Origin: Nemopilema nomurai
Lineage: Eukaryota > Cnidaria > Scyphozoa > Rhizostomeae > Rhizostomatidae
Assembly (NCBI GenBank): GCA_003864495.1
Contig: ML133379.1
Location: 339,934 to 403,933 of the forward strand
Direction: 5' to 3'
Length of the DNA stretch: 64,000 nucleotides
Under the pieces are notes generated by a model, which had not been told where the DNA came from, made no database searches, and saw nothing but the letters and a program-made list of their open reading frames with translations. Below, piece by piece: positions 1 through 12,570 of this stretch (position 1 is the stretch's first letter; each line of letters opens with the position of its first letter). Made by a program: the position numbers and the translations under genes.

Positions 1-245
<245 letters not shown>

Positions 246-307
246 ACTACCTGACCTGCCCTGGAGAGTTTGGTTTATTCTGCTCTCAAACGGTCGACAT
301 AAAAAAC

Positions 308-323
308 AGCTTTTTTAAAAGCT
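308..323 (+). promoter_or_regulatory. Histone mRNA 3' stem-loop (H2B, window edge)
   Basis: AGCTTTTTTAAAAGCT forms a 6-bp stem (AGCTTT/AAAGCT) with loop TTTA and is followed by ACCA. In metazoans this hairpin binds SLBP and directs U7-dependent 3' cleavage. Here the closing pair is A-U rather than the usual G-C. Confidence 0.9.
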
Positions 324-767
324 ACCAAATTCGCCAATTTTTTCCTCAACCTCAAACACACACGACCAATTGATTACAATTTTATTTTTTCAACATTTTG
401 TTTTAACTTGAGCGAGTGAGAGTGCCATAGCCCAATTTTGTTATCAAAAACACTATCGAAACCCTCAGAATGAAAGCCATTTAGTGAGAAACTATAGACC
501 TATGTTATTGAGGAGTGCTGCCCTCATGTAAGGGACTGATTTTAAATTTGGTATCTTAAGGATCGTTATTTGATTATTCCAAATATACATCAAGCATGAA
601 CTCTTTTATACCGAACCCTGATTGTTCTGCCAACCCTCAATATTCTCAAATTTTTTAACCTAACCTAATATTTTTCTTAAATCATTCCTGCCCAACACAA
701 AAACTCTTGATAAGAAATTCACGAAGAAGCATACCAAATTTGTAAACCTGAAATAGTATCCATAATA

Positions 768-903
768 CAGGGCCTCCGAAAAAGGGGGTGCCACGGCCCC
801 CGCACTTTTTTGTAAAACAATAGAGCTTTTCTAAATATCTTTTGCCATGATTGTTAAAATCTTCATTGGCCCCTCCACTTTCCAACCTGCGTCGGAGCCC
901 CTG
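768..903. mobile_element. 136-bp MITE-like insertion
   Basis: The ends are CAGGGCCTCCGA and TCGGAGCCCCTG, inverted repeats matching at 11 of 12 positions. The element is flanked by a direct TAATA at 763-767 and 904-908. The orthologous spacer in repeat 5 (about 56150) reads straight through (CCATAATACGTGAAA) without it, giving an empty site. No coding capacity. The 5-bp flank is short for a hAT element, so the superfamily is unassigned. Confidence 0.6.
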
Positions 904-1277
904 TAATACATGAAACCTTTCAGCCCTTTTCCTTGATAAATGCACTTTTGATGAAAAGCAAATTTCACTGTTTTTAGAAAAACTAGTTTCTACTTTGTGG
1001 AGGCAATCGGTATCTGCGTGATGGTTATTTCACTTGCAATTTTAGTTCATTTGATCACCCAAAAAGATATTTTATACTTACAAAGAACACACAAAACTAA
1101 GCTAAACGAACAAACATGATAGGTAATTTTGGATAACCACCTTCATTTATCCCATCAAATCAAAAGTACAACTTATTTAGAAATTGGGATAGTCCCACAC
1201 AATTACAAGGCCAACATGATTTATATGATACATGATACAAAGCCGTGTGCATAAAATCAAATTCAGTTTATTTTGTC

Positions 1278-2459
1278 CAGGGGCGTAAATATTGGGAGTG
1301 GGGGGGGGGGGGGTCACACCCAACATTATGTCGGGCAAACGACAGACAAGATGTTCGCAAATCCGTAACTGTCGGGTAAAATCTTTCAGTCTACCAAAAT
1401 CTTTCAAATACTGTTAAACTTTGAGTCCTTCTTCGTCAATATTTCGAGTGAATCACTATTTGGAGTGACTCCGCCAGCCTAAACGCCTATTAGCTAACCA
1501 CTCTTGAAAACTGGCGTCGGTTCTTTGCGACCCAGTAATACATTTTTCAACATGATTTTTTCTGAATGAGTCCAGCACCAGCATCATTGGCCTAGCCATC
1601 CTGGATGCCGCAACAATTTTACCAGTGTCTGGACGACGAAACCCAAATGGCTCATTTTCGAAGGAACTTTGATAAAATCATCTGCTGTAAGTAGTCGCTC
1701 ATCCTCATTGCCATTACAATATTTACGAAAAAAAGTTAACACGACTGAACTGCAGCTTTTCTACTCGTAAATTGATCTAATAATACCCGTTTTCTCTTTT
1801 ACAAGAAACCTAGATTGGGTCCTATTACTAAAAGTTTCTAATTTTTCACTAGTTTCTAGTACTAAAAGTTTCTTATTTTTAGATAAACATCAAATTTTGC
1901 TCCTTCCCTTGTATATTAATTGTATTTAAGTTTATGACCCAACAGTAAGATTTGATATTGTATCTTTTGTTCATTATTCTTATGGAAACAGGGGTATTTT
2001 TATCGAGACACCCGGTACAGTGTGCTTTGATTCTTTTATTATTTTCGTATTGTTACCGAGACACCCGGTACTTATTATTTTCCTGCTCAGAAAGTCAGCT
2101 TTATTTTTTGGAGTTTCTTAAAAGTATTGATTTAGTTCTAAAAGTTTCTTAAAATCTCGGGGCCTTAGTACTAGTCTTCCTATAAACCGATTTCTTATCA
2201 TAAAAGAAACGTGTAAACACTAATTGACATATGAAGAGCAAGGCATTGACTTGTAGTTCAAAGGTTAATACAAAAACTAAACAAAAATACGTAAAAATAT
2301 CAGAAAATTACAAATGCAACAAATTTCATAACTGTTTTAAAACATTGAAGGATCACCGCGAAGGCTTCTCCCATAACAGATTCATAACATTTTAGTCGGA
2401 CAGTGGCGAAAATTATGTACATCCCCCTCCCAAAAAGAAAAATACTAGTTACTCCCCTG
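1278..2459. mobile_element. Non-autonomous hAT-like element
   Basis: It begins CAGGGGCGTAAAT and ends AGTTACTCCCCTG, so the termini are imperfect inverted repeats (CAGGGG core plus GTAA). Flanking 8-mers ATTTTGTC (1270-1277) and TCTTTGTC (2460-2467) match at 6 of 8, as expected for a decayed 8-bp target duplication. Repeats 2 and 5 have the uninterrupted sequence TTTATTTTGTCTCCTTTC at this site. It has a G run at about 1299-1312 and a short duplicated segment with ACACCCGGTAC at about 2009 and 2060. No transposase is visible. Confidence 0.6.
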
Positions 2460-4259
2460 TCTTTGTCTCCTTTCAACATCAAGAAAAGTAACCCTTTCCC
2501 TTCATTTACAGGTGAAAAATGTTAAAATGTTATAATTTAAAATGCCCATGTTCACTGTTCAAAATGAGTGCTGATTTCCAAATTTCAATTTTGTGAATTT
2601 CAAATTTTCAAACAATTATGCATTACGATCTATTCCTTGTGCAAATCGTCAGATTTTTCAAAATCAGCTTCGTTTGGCCTTTTCGAAGTTTGTAACGACA
2701 GATCATAACTGCCATCTAGAGTTGTGCTTCCTCAATCCGAATTTCAACTTAATTTTTCACGCCCCACGAGCTTACGAAAAGCTTGCATAGTCTGTTCAGC
2801 AAGCCACTGTTTGAAAGTCTCCAAAACATCCATCCATTATCATTTTCGAAGCATGCAGAGGAAGGAAACAAATCTAGTTTAACGTGGAACGTAAGTATTT
2901 CATGTCAGAAACTTATTTTGAGTCTGAAGGCTTAAGGATCCTTATAGGATAATTCCAAAATACATTAACATAAACTCATTTTAAGAATACCTACATTTTG
3001 CCAAGCCTCAATAATCTTTACATTTTTTAGCCTAGCCTAACATTATTCTTAAATAATTCTTGCCCAACACAAATTCGTGAAAAGAATTTCACCAAGAAGC
3101 ATACAGATTTATTAGTCTTTCAATTTTAATCATAATTCAAGAAAGCTTTTAGCCTCTTTCCTTGATTAATGCTCTTTTAATGTAAATCATAACTGGCTGT
3201 TTTGAAGAAAATTAGTTTCTAATTTCTGTATCCGTTTGATGGTTATTTCATTCGTTTGATGGTTATTTCACTCAGTTTCAGTTTTATTTTAAAAATACCA
3301 CTGGATGCATACATTTGTTGAGGATCAGAAACAATCAGGCTTAAAAGTATAAACAATTTAAGAGAAGTTAACTAATATAAACATAATAGAAAAAATCAAA
3401 AGTAGAGGAGAAACAAGCTAGCACTGTTTTTGTTCACCCAACAAAATTTTCAATGCTTCCATAGAACACACAAAACTAAACTAAACGAAGGAACTTGACA
3501 TGTAATTCAGGATAAGCACTTTCATTATCCAATCAAATCAAAATTACATTTTATTTAGAAATCGGAATAGTCCCACACAATTACAAGGCCAACATGATTG
3601 AATAGATACAAAGCCGTGTGCATCAAATCGAAATCAGTTTATTTTGTCTCCTTTCAACATCAAGAAAAGTCACCCTTTCCCTTCAGCCTTTCACATTCGC
3701 GGGTAACATCTCTCCTTCATTTACAGGTGAAAAATGTAAAAATGTTATCAGTTTAAAATGCCAATGTTCACTGTTCAAAATGAGTGTGGACTTCCAAATT
3801 TCAATTTTATGAATTTCAAATTTTCAAATAATTATGCATTACGATCTGTTTATTGTGCAAATCGTCGAGTTTTAAAAATCGTCGAGTTTTGCCTTTTCGA
3901 ACTTTGTAACGACAGATCATAACTGCCATCTAGAGTTGTGCTTCCTGAATCCGAATTTCAACTTAATTTTTCGCGATCCAAAGCTTACGAAAGGCTTGCA
4001 CAGTCTGTCCAGCAAGCCACTGTTTTAAAGTCTCCAAAACACCCATCCATTATCATTTTCGAAGCATGCCGAGAGAGGAAACAAATCTAGTTTAACGTGG
4101 AACGTAAGCATTTCTCGACAACGCAAAACGATGTGGAGAATTGCGCTCATAGGCATTACCTCTACCCCTCAAAAAGCATCTTTATGAAGATATTAATACA
4201 TAGAGAGTTTTATTTCGATACTTTGAATAATCTTTTTGCGTTATTTCAATGACTATGTG

Positions 4260-4467
4260 CCAATTAAAGTAGGCAAAGAAGCACAACATCGACGGCCATT
4301 TTGGCCTGAGCAGTCAGCGGTCACGTGTACTTTTGGCGCCTAGATGCAAAATGATTTTGAATCGTTGACCAAAAGTGAAGGAGGGCATCCAGTTTTGTGT
4401 CGCAGTTGCGAAGAACTTTACATTAGATTGTCGAACCATTTGCTCATTTCCAAAAAAAGCCATCGTT
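4260..4467 (+). promoter_or_regulatory. H1 promoter block, repeat 1
   Basis: Visible elements are CCAAT at 4260-4264, CACGTG at 4322-4327 and TTTTGGCGCC (E2F-like) at 4331-4340, about 130 bases before the H1 ATG. The same arrangement precedes H1 in repeats 3, 4 and 5 but is missing in repeat 2. No clear TATA box. Function is inferred from position and conservation. Confidence 0.65.
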
Positions 4468-5098
4468 ATGGATTCATCTGCGGCGTCACCTAAGAAAACC
4501 AAAAAGGCAGCAGCACCCAAGAAGCCGGCTGCTCATCCTGCATACAAGGACATGATCGCGGAGGCAATCAGAAGCCTGAAGGAAAGAAACGGCTCGTCGA
4601 GGCAGAAATGCCAAGTATTTGCAGGCTAATTACAAAGGCCTTGGTGATGAGAGCGCTTTGAAGAGAAACCTGAAGGCTTCCTTGAAGAAACTTGTCGCAT
4701 CGGGCTCACTCGTGCAGACGAAGGGGGTGGGAGCTTCGGGGTCGTTCAAACTACCTGTCGCCGCGAAGAAAGCAGCAGCAGAAAAGAAGCCGGTCGCAGC
4801 AAAGAAAGCTGTGAAAAAGCCAGCAGCACAGGCTAAGAAGAGTACGCAGGCTAAAAAGGCCAGTACCAGCTCAGTGAAGAAGAGTCCCGCGAAAAAGAAG
4901 GCAACGACAGCGAAGAAAGCAACTGGTGCTAGCAAGTCCCCCAAGAAGCCCAAAGCTAAAGTAGCCAAGAAACCAAAGGCTGCTGCAAGCAAGAAGGCTT
5001 CGGTGGCTGGAAAGAGCAAACCGAAAAAGGCTGCAGCTAAGAAGACGGCAAAGTCACCTGCTGCAAAGAAATCCAAGGCCAGCAAGTCGAAGAACTGA
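4468..5098 (+). pseudogene. Linker histone H1, frameshifted copy (repeat 1)
   Basis: The gene encodes a linker histone, but a 2-bp deletion near 4608 (CAGAAATGCC where other copies have CAGAAGATTGCC) breaks the frame inside the globular domain. The first frame runs [10 protein letters not shown] through GSSRQK and then terminates early at 4629. The correct frame resumes as [20 protein letters not shown] and continues to the TGA at 5096-5098. Apart from this lesion the copy is near identical to the intact H1 at 15778, including the Lys/Ala-rich tail with SPKK motifs. The 3' stem-loop is intact. The lesion is either real inactivation or a sequence error. Confidence 0.9.
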
Positions 5099-5153
5099 GG
5101 GCTCAGTTCTCCAGACATGTTCGTCTTAGTGCGCCATCCTGTCCATGCAAAAC

Positions 5154-5169
5154 AGCTTTTTTAAAAGCT
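5154..5169 (+). promoter_or_regulatory. Histone 3' stem-loop, H1 repeat 1
   Basis: AGCTTTTTTAAAAGCT, 56 bases after the stop, with ACCAAA downstream. A-U-closed class. Confidence 0.9.
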
Positions 5170-5899
5170 ACCAAATAGTTGGATATCTTGTCTTGACAAG
5201 CCTTGTTGGCTGCATCGATCACTCGCATTTTCAATGGCTTTTTTGCTTTCTGCGTAGACCAACCCAACATTAAAATGAGCATACTATAGCTTAAATGGTT
5301 ACTGATTGTTTCAGCTTAACCATAACTGTGATCTGAAGGTTTCCGTCCAGAAACTCTGAAACATGTGGTGGGTTGGCTTGGTAACATTTAGAGAAGCTTT
5401 TTAATGTGGTTCTGTAATGCATGCAAAATAAGTTTTGAAAGAAGCAACTTGAGACTTGTCTTTGAACACGTGAATATTAGTTTTTATTGGGAAGTGAAGA
5501 AAGCATTATATTCTAAAATGAAGGCTCAACCTATTTATCATAACCTGTGTCAGGCTCAACCTCTTTTCGTAGTAAAATTAAATTTTTAACACACTGTTTT
5601 CACAAAACCAGCTGTTCTGGACTCTTGTGTTAGCAATAAAATGTGTGGAATTCAAATTGAATAGTGACTTAGAAAGTTTTCCATCCAATCTGACAAAAGT
5701 GAATTTTGGGGCACTTTTTGAAACACTTTCTCGCCACAGCTTTCGATTTGCTTTAAGAGATGTGAATAAAGTTCTCATTCCTATCATTCTTGGACCAGAT
5801 TTCTAAAATTTCAGCAAAGTTTGGTATTGTTGTGAAGAAACAATTTCAAAAAACTAAATTCCCTGAAAGCTATCAATCTAGGACTTGATTTTGATATTT

Positions 5900-7900
5900 T
5901 ACTATTATTTATAACCAGCATTAAAACAATTTACCATGTGTTGATGTTGAATTGATGTAAAACAAAGTTTAAATTCTGCATTCTCAATTTTAATTTATTT
6001 TCATTCCCAGTTTTTAGTAAATTTCATCAAGAGTCGTGAAGGGAGCTTCTTTTGCTATCATTTCATCAAATCAACCAATACTTTCATCATATGTCCAGTG
6101 ATGTAAAAGAAAGTTAAAACGCTGTAGTAATCCCAAATGGCAAGCAGTTTTATAGTTTGGTTTGATACTTTTTGAGGTTTTCATCAAGATTTGCATAGGA
6201 AGCTTCTTTTAGTAGAATCATTCCAAAATCAACAACAAGCAATTCATCATATATTGGTGTTGTTTGATGTAAAACAGTCCAGTGAAAATAGTCCATTTCC
6301 ATAAAACAAGCATTGTTTTATTCTTGGGTTTTATAACTTTTTGAGATTGTTCATCAAAAGATGTAAAAGAAGCTTCCTCCTCTATCATTATTGAGGGAAA
6401 AGTTAAGCATTTCATTATATGATAGTGTTGTTTGATGTAAAATAAAGTGAAAACATTGTATTCCAATAAAACAAGCAGTGTTTTATTACGACTTATTACC
6501 TTTCTTTGATTTTTCACCAAGTCTTGACTCATCATTCTAGACTCAATAACCTAGGATTTCTTTGTACCTTTATGCAGTTTGATGTAAAATGAAGTGAAAA
6601 CACTATATTTCCATGAAATAAGCAAGGTTGCACTTGGGTTTGATAACTTTTTTATGGTTCTTTATAAAGGTTTTAGAGTAAGCTTCTGTTGTAATCATGC
6701 CAAAAACAACAATCAAACAGTTTGTCATATGATTGTGTTGTTGATTCAAAACAAAGTTAAAATTCTGTATTCTTATTAAGCATTTTGATTTGATTTGGAT
6801 TCCTAGTGTTGGGTGATTTTCATCAAGAGTTGTAAAGAAAGCTTACTTTGCTATCATTCCAGAATCAATAATCATACATTTCTTCATATGTTGGTGCTAT
6901 TTGCGGGTAAAATAAGAAGAACTGTAGTTCCATAAAGCAAGCAGTGTTCTACTTAAGTTTGATAACTTTTGTAGTTCTTCTTCAGGACATGGAAGGAATT
7001 CTTCTTTTTAAGTCACTCTTGATTCAATAACCAAATATTTAGTGATATAAAAGTGGCTTTTTATGTAAAACAAAATGAAAATACTGCCTTCCCAGAAATC
7101 AAGTAGTATTATTCTTGGGTCTGACAATTTTTGAAGATTCTCTATCTATACTCAAGCACTTCTTCATATGAAAGTGCTCTTTTTTGTAAAACAGAATGAA
7201 AATGCTGAATCTCCATAAAACAAGAAGTTTTTTCTTGGGTCTGACAACTTTTTGATGTTCTTCTTCAAGACATGCAAACCAGCTTCTTTGATATCATTCC
7301 GAATCCATAATGAAGCAATTCGTCATATGATAGTGTTGTTTGATTTAAAGCAAAGTTAAAATTCTATATTCTCATTGACAAGTAGTTTTGATTTGATTTG
7401 GATTCCTAGTGTTGGGTTATTTTCATCAAGATCTGTAAAGGAAGCTTCTTTTTATATAATTTCATGATCATCAATCAATGTTTTCGTCATATGTTGGTGT
7501 TCTTTGATGTAAAACAATAAAAACACTGTTTTTTCATAAAACAAGCAGTGTTTTACCTGGTTTTGATAACTTTGTTGGGTTTTCCTTCAAAACTTGTAAA
7601 GGAAGCTTTTTGCTATCATTCCAGAATCAACAATAAAGCAGGTAATCACATCTTGGTGCAGTTTGATAAATTTTGGTTTGATATTTTTTTAGATTTGTAA
7701 TGAAGAATTGAAATGAAAGCTTCCTTTGCTATCATTCCACAACCAAAATCAAGCATTTCATCATGCGATTGTCTCCTTTGATGTAAAACAGATAATGAAA
7801 GTGCTGCATTTCCATTAAACAAGCAGTGTCATACTTGGGTTTGACAACATTTTGAGGTTGTTCAAAAAGTTTTGTAAAGAAAGCTTCTTTTTATAGAGTT
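5900..7900. repeat. Diverged ~157-bp tandem spacer repeats (repeat 1, H1-H3)
   Basis: The motif AAGCTTCTTTTGCTATCATT recurs in variants at about 6043, 6199, 6369, 6681, 6840, 7281, 7443, 7603, 7719 and 7881, mostly spaced 155-170 bp or a multiple. Each unit also has a segment like CATTTCATCATATGTTGGTG, then TTTGATGTAAAACAAAGT, then an inverted repeat of the form AAAACACTG-N17-CAGTGTTTT (clearest at 7520-7554), then TTGGGTTTGATAACTTTTTG. Confidence 0.8.
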
Positions 7901-8239
7901 TTTGCAAAAATTCAATTTTCTTTCCTTATCATTCAAAAACCATCTTTCTGTATTCATTTTCCATATGTTTGTGTAGTAACCACTCAAAAGAAATAGCTCT
8001 TGAGTTGATTTGGACCACTAAATGTGTGAATACTACATAAGAGGGTTGAAGGAGCCCTCCATTCCATCATTCCCAAATCAGTTTTCTACCAATTAAATTT
8101 TGACCACCTTTTGACCTAACAATTAACTATTTGTTCATTACGCAGAGAAGGCTTCAATTAAGCAAGAGGGCTTCAATGAAGAGTGTTCTCCATCTCATCT
8201 TTTCAATATCCTTTTCTTAATTCTAAACAATTTACCACA

Positions 8240-8720
8240 TGTTGATAAGCAATGTAAGACCTGGTTTTGACTTGAAAATGTCGGCACGAATTTACCCGTA
8301 AGACACACCTAGTCATACTACATTCACGAAATATCTGACCTAAAATGATTTTTCTAGAACGTAAAAAGGGGCAGCTGTATCGCGTTGTTTATGTAATGGA
8401 GACAGCTTTAGATTTGATTTAGAGAGCAGTTGCGTGGATTTACAAAAGAAAGGTAGATGCAGCTCTTCAGAATAATGTGTCTGTTAGCATCATAAATAAA
8501 AGATCATAAGGGGCTTTCAGAAACCCTTTAATCAGAGTAACTCATTAGCGTAGCCAAAAGAATACTAGCTATAAAAAATAATATATAATATCAACTTTGA
8601 CTAATTAGTAAACTGTAAGATAAGTTTATTTCGAAAATTGAGTATTCAATTTAGCTAATTTTATATTGTGCCTTATTACTTTGGTAGGTTTTGTACATGA
8701 ATCATAGGCGGAAATCTTTG
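8240..8720. other. Conserved single-copy block between H1 and H3 (repeat 1)
   Basis: The block contains AAAATGTCGGCAC, GTAAGACACACCTAGTCATA, TAGAACGTAAAAAGGGGCAG and GCGTGGATTTACAAAAGAAA. It is nearly unchanged in repeats 2 (about 19350-19760) and 5 (about 61895-62270), while the adjoining satellite varies. No ORF and no recognised RNA. Function unknown. Repeats 3 and 4 lack it. Confidence 0.55.
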
Positions 8721-8776
8721 AAGAAATATCGCTGTGTGCAATGGGATAGAGAAACATTGTTTCTGGCGTTCGTGGT

Positions 8777-8792
8777 GGTTTTTAAAAAAACC
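8777..8792 (-). promoter_or_regulatory. Histone 3' stem-loop, H3 repeat 1
   Basis: On the minus strand this reads GGTTTTTTTAAAAACC, a 6-bp stem (GGTTTT/AAAACC) with loop TTTA followed by ACCA. This is the G-C-closed class used by H3 and H2A. Confidence 0.9.
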
Positions 8793-8838
8793 GTTTTAAA
8801 CGAAATCTCATCCGTCAAGATGTGATGGAGTGAGTTGC

Positions 8839-10221
<1,383 letters not shown>

Positions 10222-10287
10222 ATTGATGTTGCTGGTCCTTCCTGTCCGGCAATCAACATTCGTCCAAGTGCAAGCACACAGAAAAAC

Positions 10288-10303
10288 AGCTTTTTTAAAA
10301 GCT
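10288..10303 (+). promoter_or_regulatory. Histone 3' stem-loop, H4 repeat 1
   Basis: AGCTTTTTTAAAAGCT, 67 bases past the H4 stop, followed by ACCAAAAATGCC. A-U-closed class. Confidence 0.9.
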
Positions 10304-12510
10304 ACCAAAAATGCCAAAGTTGCCTGATTTGGGCCTCGTAGCTTCACACGATTTCAAATTTTGTTTTTCTGCTTTACGTTCAGTAGCTACATTTCGTCAA
10401 TTTATACTTCTACCCGTTGGTTCGATTGAAACTACCGAATCTGGTCCTGCATATTGCCTTGTTGTACGTTGTGCCAGTAGATTAGTCAAACTTTCCTTCC
10501 TTTACAGAAAACAGTAAACAAGCCCGTTTCTAGTCACATAATGTGTCGGGTCAGTTATTGATAAACTTGATTCTAAATTACTCCATCGTATCGTTGGGGA
10601 ATTTTTTCCTTGTTTGTATGAGGTTCAACTGTCTATCGTCGTTCATAGTTGCCATTAGGTAGAAAATAATTCACTTAGCAGACTATATTGAGATGTATAT
10701 TGGCTTTTCGGGATTGAGTTCGCGATACCAAGACCAACAACTACTTTTTCTACAAATTGCCACGGATTTGTATTCTAGAATTGTATTCCACATCTCAGAT
10801 TGAAAAAGCACCTTTTCACCACAGCTTTTCGATTTGCTTCAAGAGATGTGAATAAAGTTCTCATTCCTATCATTCTAGAACCAAGTTTCTAAAAGGTCGT
10901 AATTTTTGTGTGTTGTTGTGAAGACAAACAATTTCAAAAAACTAAATTCCCTGAAAGTTATCAATCTAGGACTTGATTTTGATATTTTACTATGATTTTA
11001 TAACCAACGTTAAGACAGTTTACCACATGTTGATATTGAATTGATGTAAAGCAAAGTTGAAATTCTGTATTATCAATAAATAGGTAGTTTTGACTTGATT
11101 CTGATTCCTAGTGTTTAGTAATTTTCATTAAGAGTTGTAAAGGGAGCTTCTTTTGCTATCATTCCATAGAATCAACCAATACTTTCATCATATGTCCATG
11201 GATGTAAAAGAAAGTTAAAACATTGTAGTGCTACAAAATAACAAGCAGTGTTATATTTTGGTTTGATAACCTTTTTGAGATTGTTCATTAAAACATGCAA
11301 AAGAAGCTTCCTCCTACATCATTTTGAGGGAAAAGTTAAGCATTTCTTTAATGTAAAACAAAGTGAAAATATTGTATTCCAACGAAACAAGCAGTGTTCT
11401 ATTAGCACTTGTTTACTTTGATTGACTTTCCATCAAATCTTGTAAAGGAAGCTGCTTTTTTATCATTCTAGTCTCAATAACCAAGCATTTCTTCATATGT
11501 TGGTGAAGTTTAATGTAAGATGAAGTGAAAACACTGTATTTCCATGAAATAAGCAGGGTTATACTTGGGTTTGATAACTTTTTTATGGTTCTTTAAAAAG
11601 AGTTTCAAAGTAAGCTTCTTTTGTAATCATTAATGCCTATAAATAATCAAGCGATTTGTCATATGACTGTGTTATTGATTGCAAACAAAGTTATTATTCT
11701 GCATTCTTATTAAGCATTTTGATTTGATTTGGATTCCTAGTGTTGGGTGATTTTCATCAAGAGTTGTAAAAAAGGCTTACTTTGCTATCTTTCCAGAATC
11801 AATAGTCAAGCATTTCATCATATGTTGGTGTTGTTTGATGTAAAACAAAGTTAGAATTATTTGGGGATAATAAAAGTAAAAGTACTGCAGTGCCATAGAA
11901 CAAGCAGTGTTATACTTGAGTTTGATACCTGTTAAGTTTCTTCATCTAAACATGCATATAAAGCCTCTTTTGCTATCATCCCAGAATCAATAATAAAAAA
12001 TTTCAGTATCTATTGGTGTTATTTGGGGTAAAAAAAGTGAAAGTACTGCAGAGCTATAAAACAAGCAGTGTTATACTTGAGTTTGATAACTTTTTCAAGG
12101 TTCTTCATCAAGACATAGAAAAAATGTTTCCTTTCAATCATTTCAGAATCAATAATCAAGTATTTCGTGATAGAAAAGTGTTTTTTGGTCTAGAAGAAAG
12201 TCAGACAATTTTAATGTTGATGTTGGTATCTAATGTTCTTAGACTGAAAAAGAGAGCAATTAATCATGAACTTGTCCAATTTGGGATTAAAACACTTTCG
12301 TTCGAAACAAAGATCCCAAAAGCACGAATTTTCCTAGCTACAACTCTCCTGGAGGGTTCTCGCCCAATACCGACCCTAAAATGCCCAATTTAAAGTAAAC
12401 ATAACAACAACGAGAAACGAGTAACTAGAAATTAGGACAAAGCTTTCATCAGCAAGAGTAAGTATGTCGTGTGTGTCACAAGAAGGTAAACCAATTTTAG
12501 CATCTTTGGT
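10304..12510. other. H4-H2A convergent spacer, repeat 1
   Basis: Non-coding. About 10990-12180 contains further copies of the 155-165-bp spacer repeat (agcttct motifs near 11145, 11306, 11615). A 126-codon ORF at 12013-12393 is made of satellite sequence and has no counterpart in the other repeats. Confidence 0.7.
10990..12180. repeat. Diverged ~157-bp tandem spacer repeats (repeat 1, H4-H2A)
   Basis: Same family as in the H1-H3 spacers: AAGCTTCTTTT, TGATGTAAAACAAAGT and ACAAGCAGTGTTATACTTG recur in the same order. The family therefore occupies both convergent spacers, on the same strand in each. Confidence 0.75.
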
Positions 12511-12526
12511 GGTTTTTAAAAAAACC
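12511..12526 (-). promoter_or_regulatory. Histone 3' stem-loop, H2A repeat 1
   Basis: On the minus strand GGTTTTTTTAAAAACC followed by ACCAAAG, about 45 bases past the H2A stop. G-C-closed class, identical to that of H3. Confidence 0.9.
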
Positions 12527-12570
12527 GTTTTTCAAAGCACAGATAACCAGAGATGGCCAACCGAAGCGAC

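Larger units (their letters stand above)
545..4113. repeat. Approximate tandem duplication of about 1.1 kb in the H2B-H1 spacer
   Basis: Landmarks occur twice in the same order: CTTAAGGATC (about 556 and 2931), TGCCCAACACAAA (about 688 and 3061), TCCCACACAATTACAAGGCC (about 1192 and 3571), GCATTACGATCT (about 2620 and 3837) and TTTAACGTGGAACGTAAG (about 2878 and 4091). The first copy carries both transposon insertions. Repeat 5 has a single copy of this block, so the duplication is specific to repeat 1. Confidence 0.7.
324..4259. other. H2B-H1 spacer of repeat 1, enlarged by insertions and a duplication
   Basis: This is AT-rich non-coding DNA with no convincing gene. It is about twice the length of the equivalent spacers at 13776-15777 and 25454-27107. 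The excess comes from a MITE-like insert (768-903), a hAT-like insert (1278-2459) and an approximate tandem duplication, with copy one at about 545-2905 and copy two at about 2915-4113. Short ORFs here are low-complexity and are not conserved as protein. Confidence 0.75.
5170..8776. other. H1-H3 convergent spacer, repeat 1 (class A)
   Basis: Non-coding interval between the 3' ends of H1 and H3. About 5900-7900 is filled by the 155-165-bp spacer repeat. About 8240-8720 is non-repetitive and closely matches repeats 2 and 5. No ORF here is conserved as protein. Confidence 0.7.

Noticed and set aside
324..420. Histone downstream element (U7 site) after the stem-loops
   Set aside because: No purine-rich CAAGAAAGA-like element could be seen consistently downstream of either stem-loop class, and the U7 sequence of this animal is unknown to me.
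1299..1312. G run as a possible quadruplex signal
   Set aside because: It lies inside a decayed transposon end and is not repeated at other copies. Homopolymer length is also unreliable.
4630..5118. 162-codon minus-strand ORF antisense to H1 (also at 15942-16430)
   Set aside because: It is the complement of the Lys/Ala codon-rich H1 tail, giving a Phe/Ala/Leu-rich sequence. Its conservation is explained by H1.
5900..7900. Regular repeats suggestive of a CRISPR array
   Set aside because: Units are long and diverged along their whole length, with no short identical repeats separated by unique spacers, and the context is animal histone genes.
12013..12393. 126-codon ORF in the H4-H2A spacer
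   Set aside because: Composed of satellite sequence, absent in other repeats, no domain.
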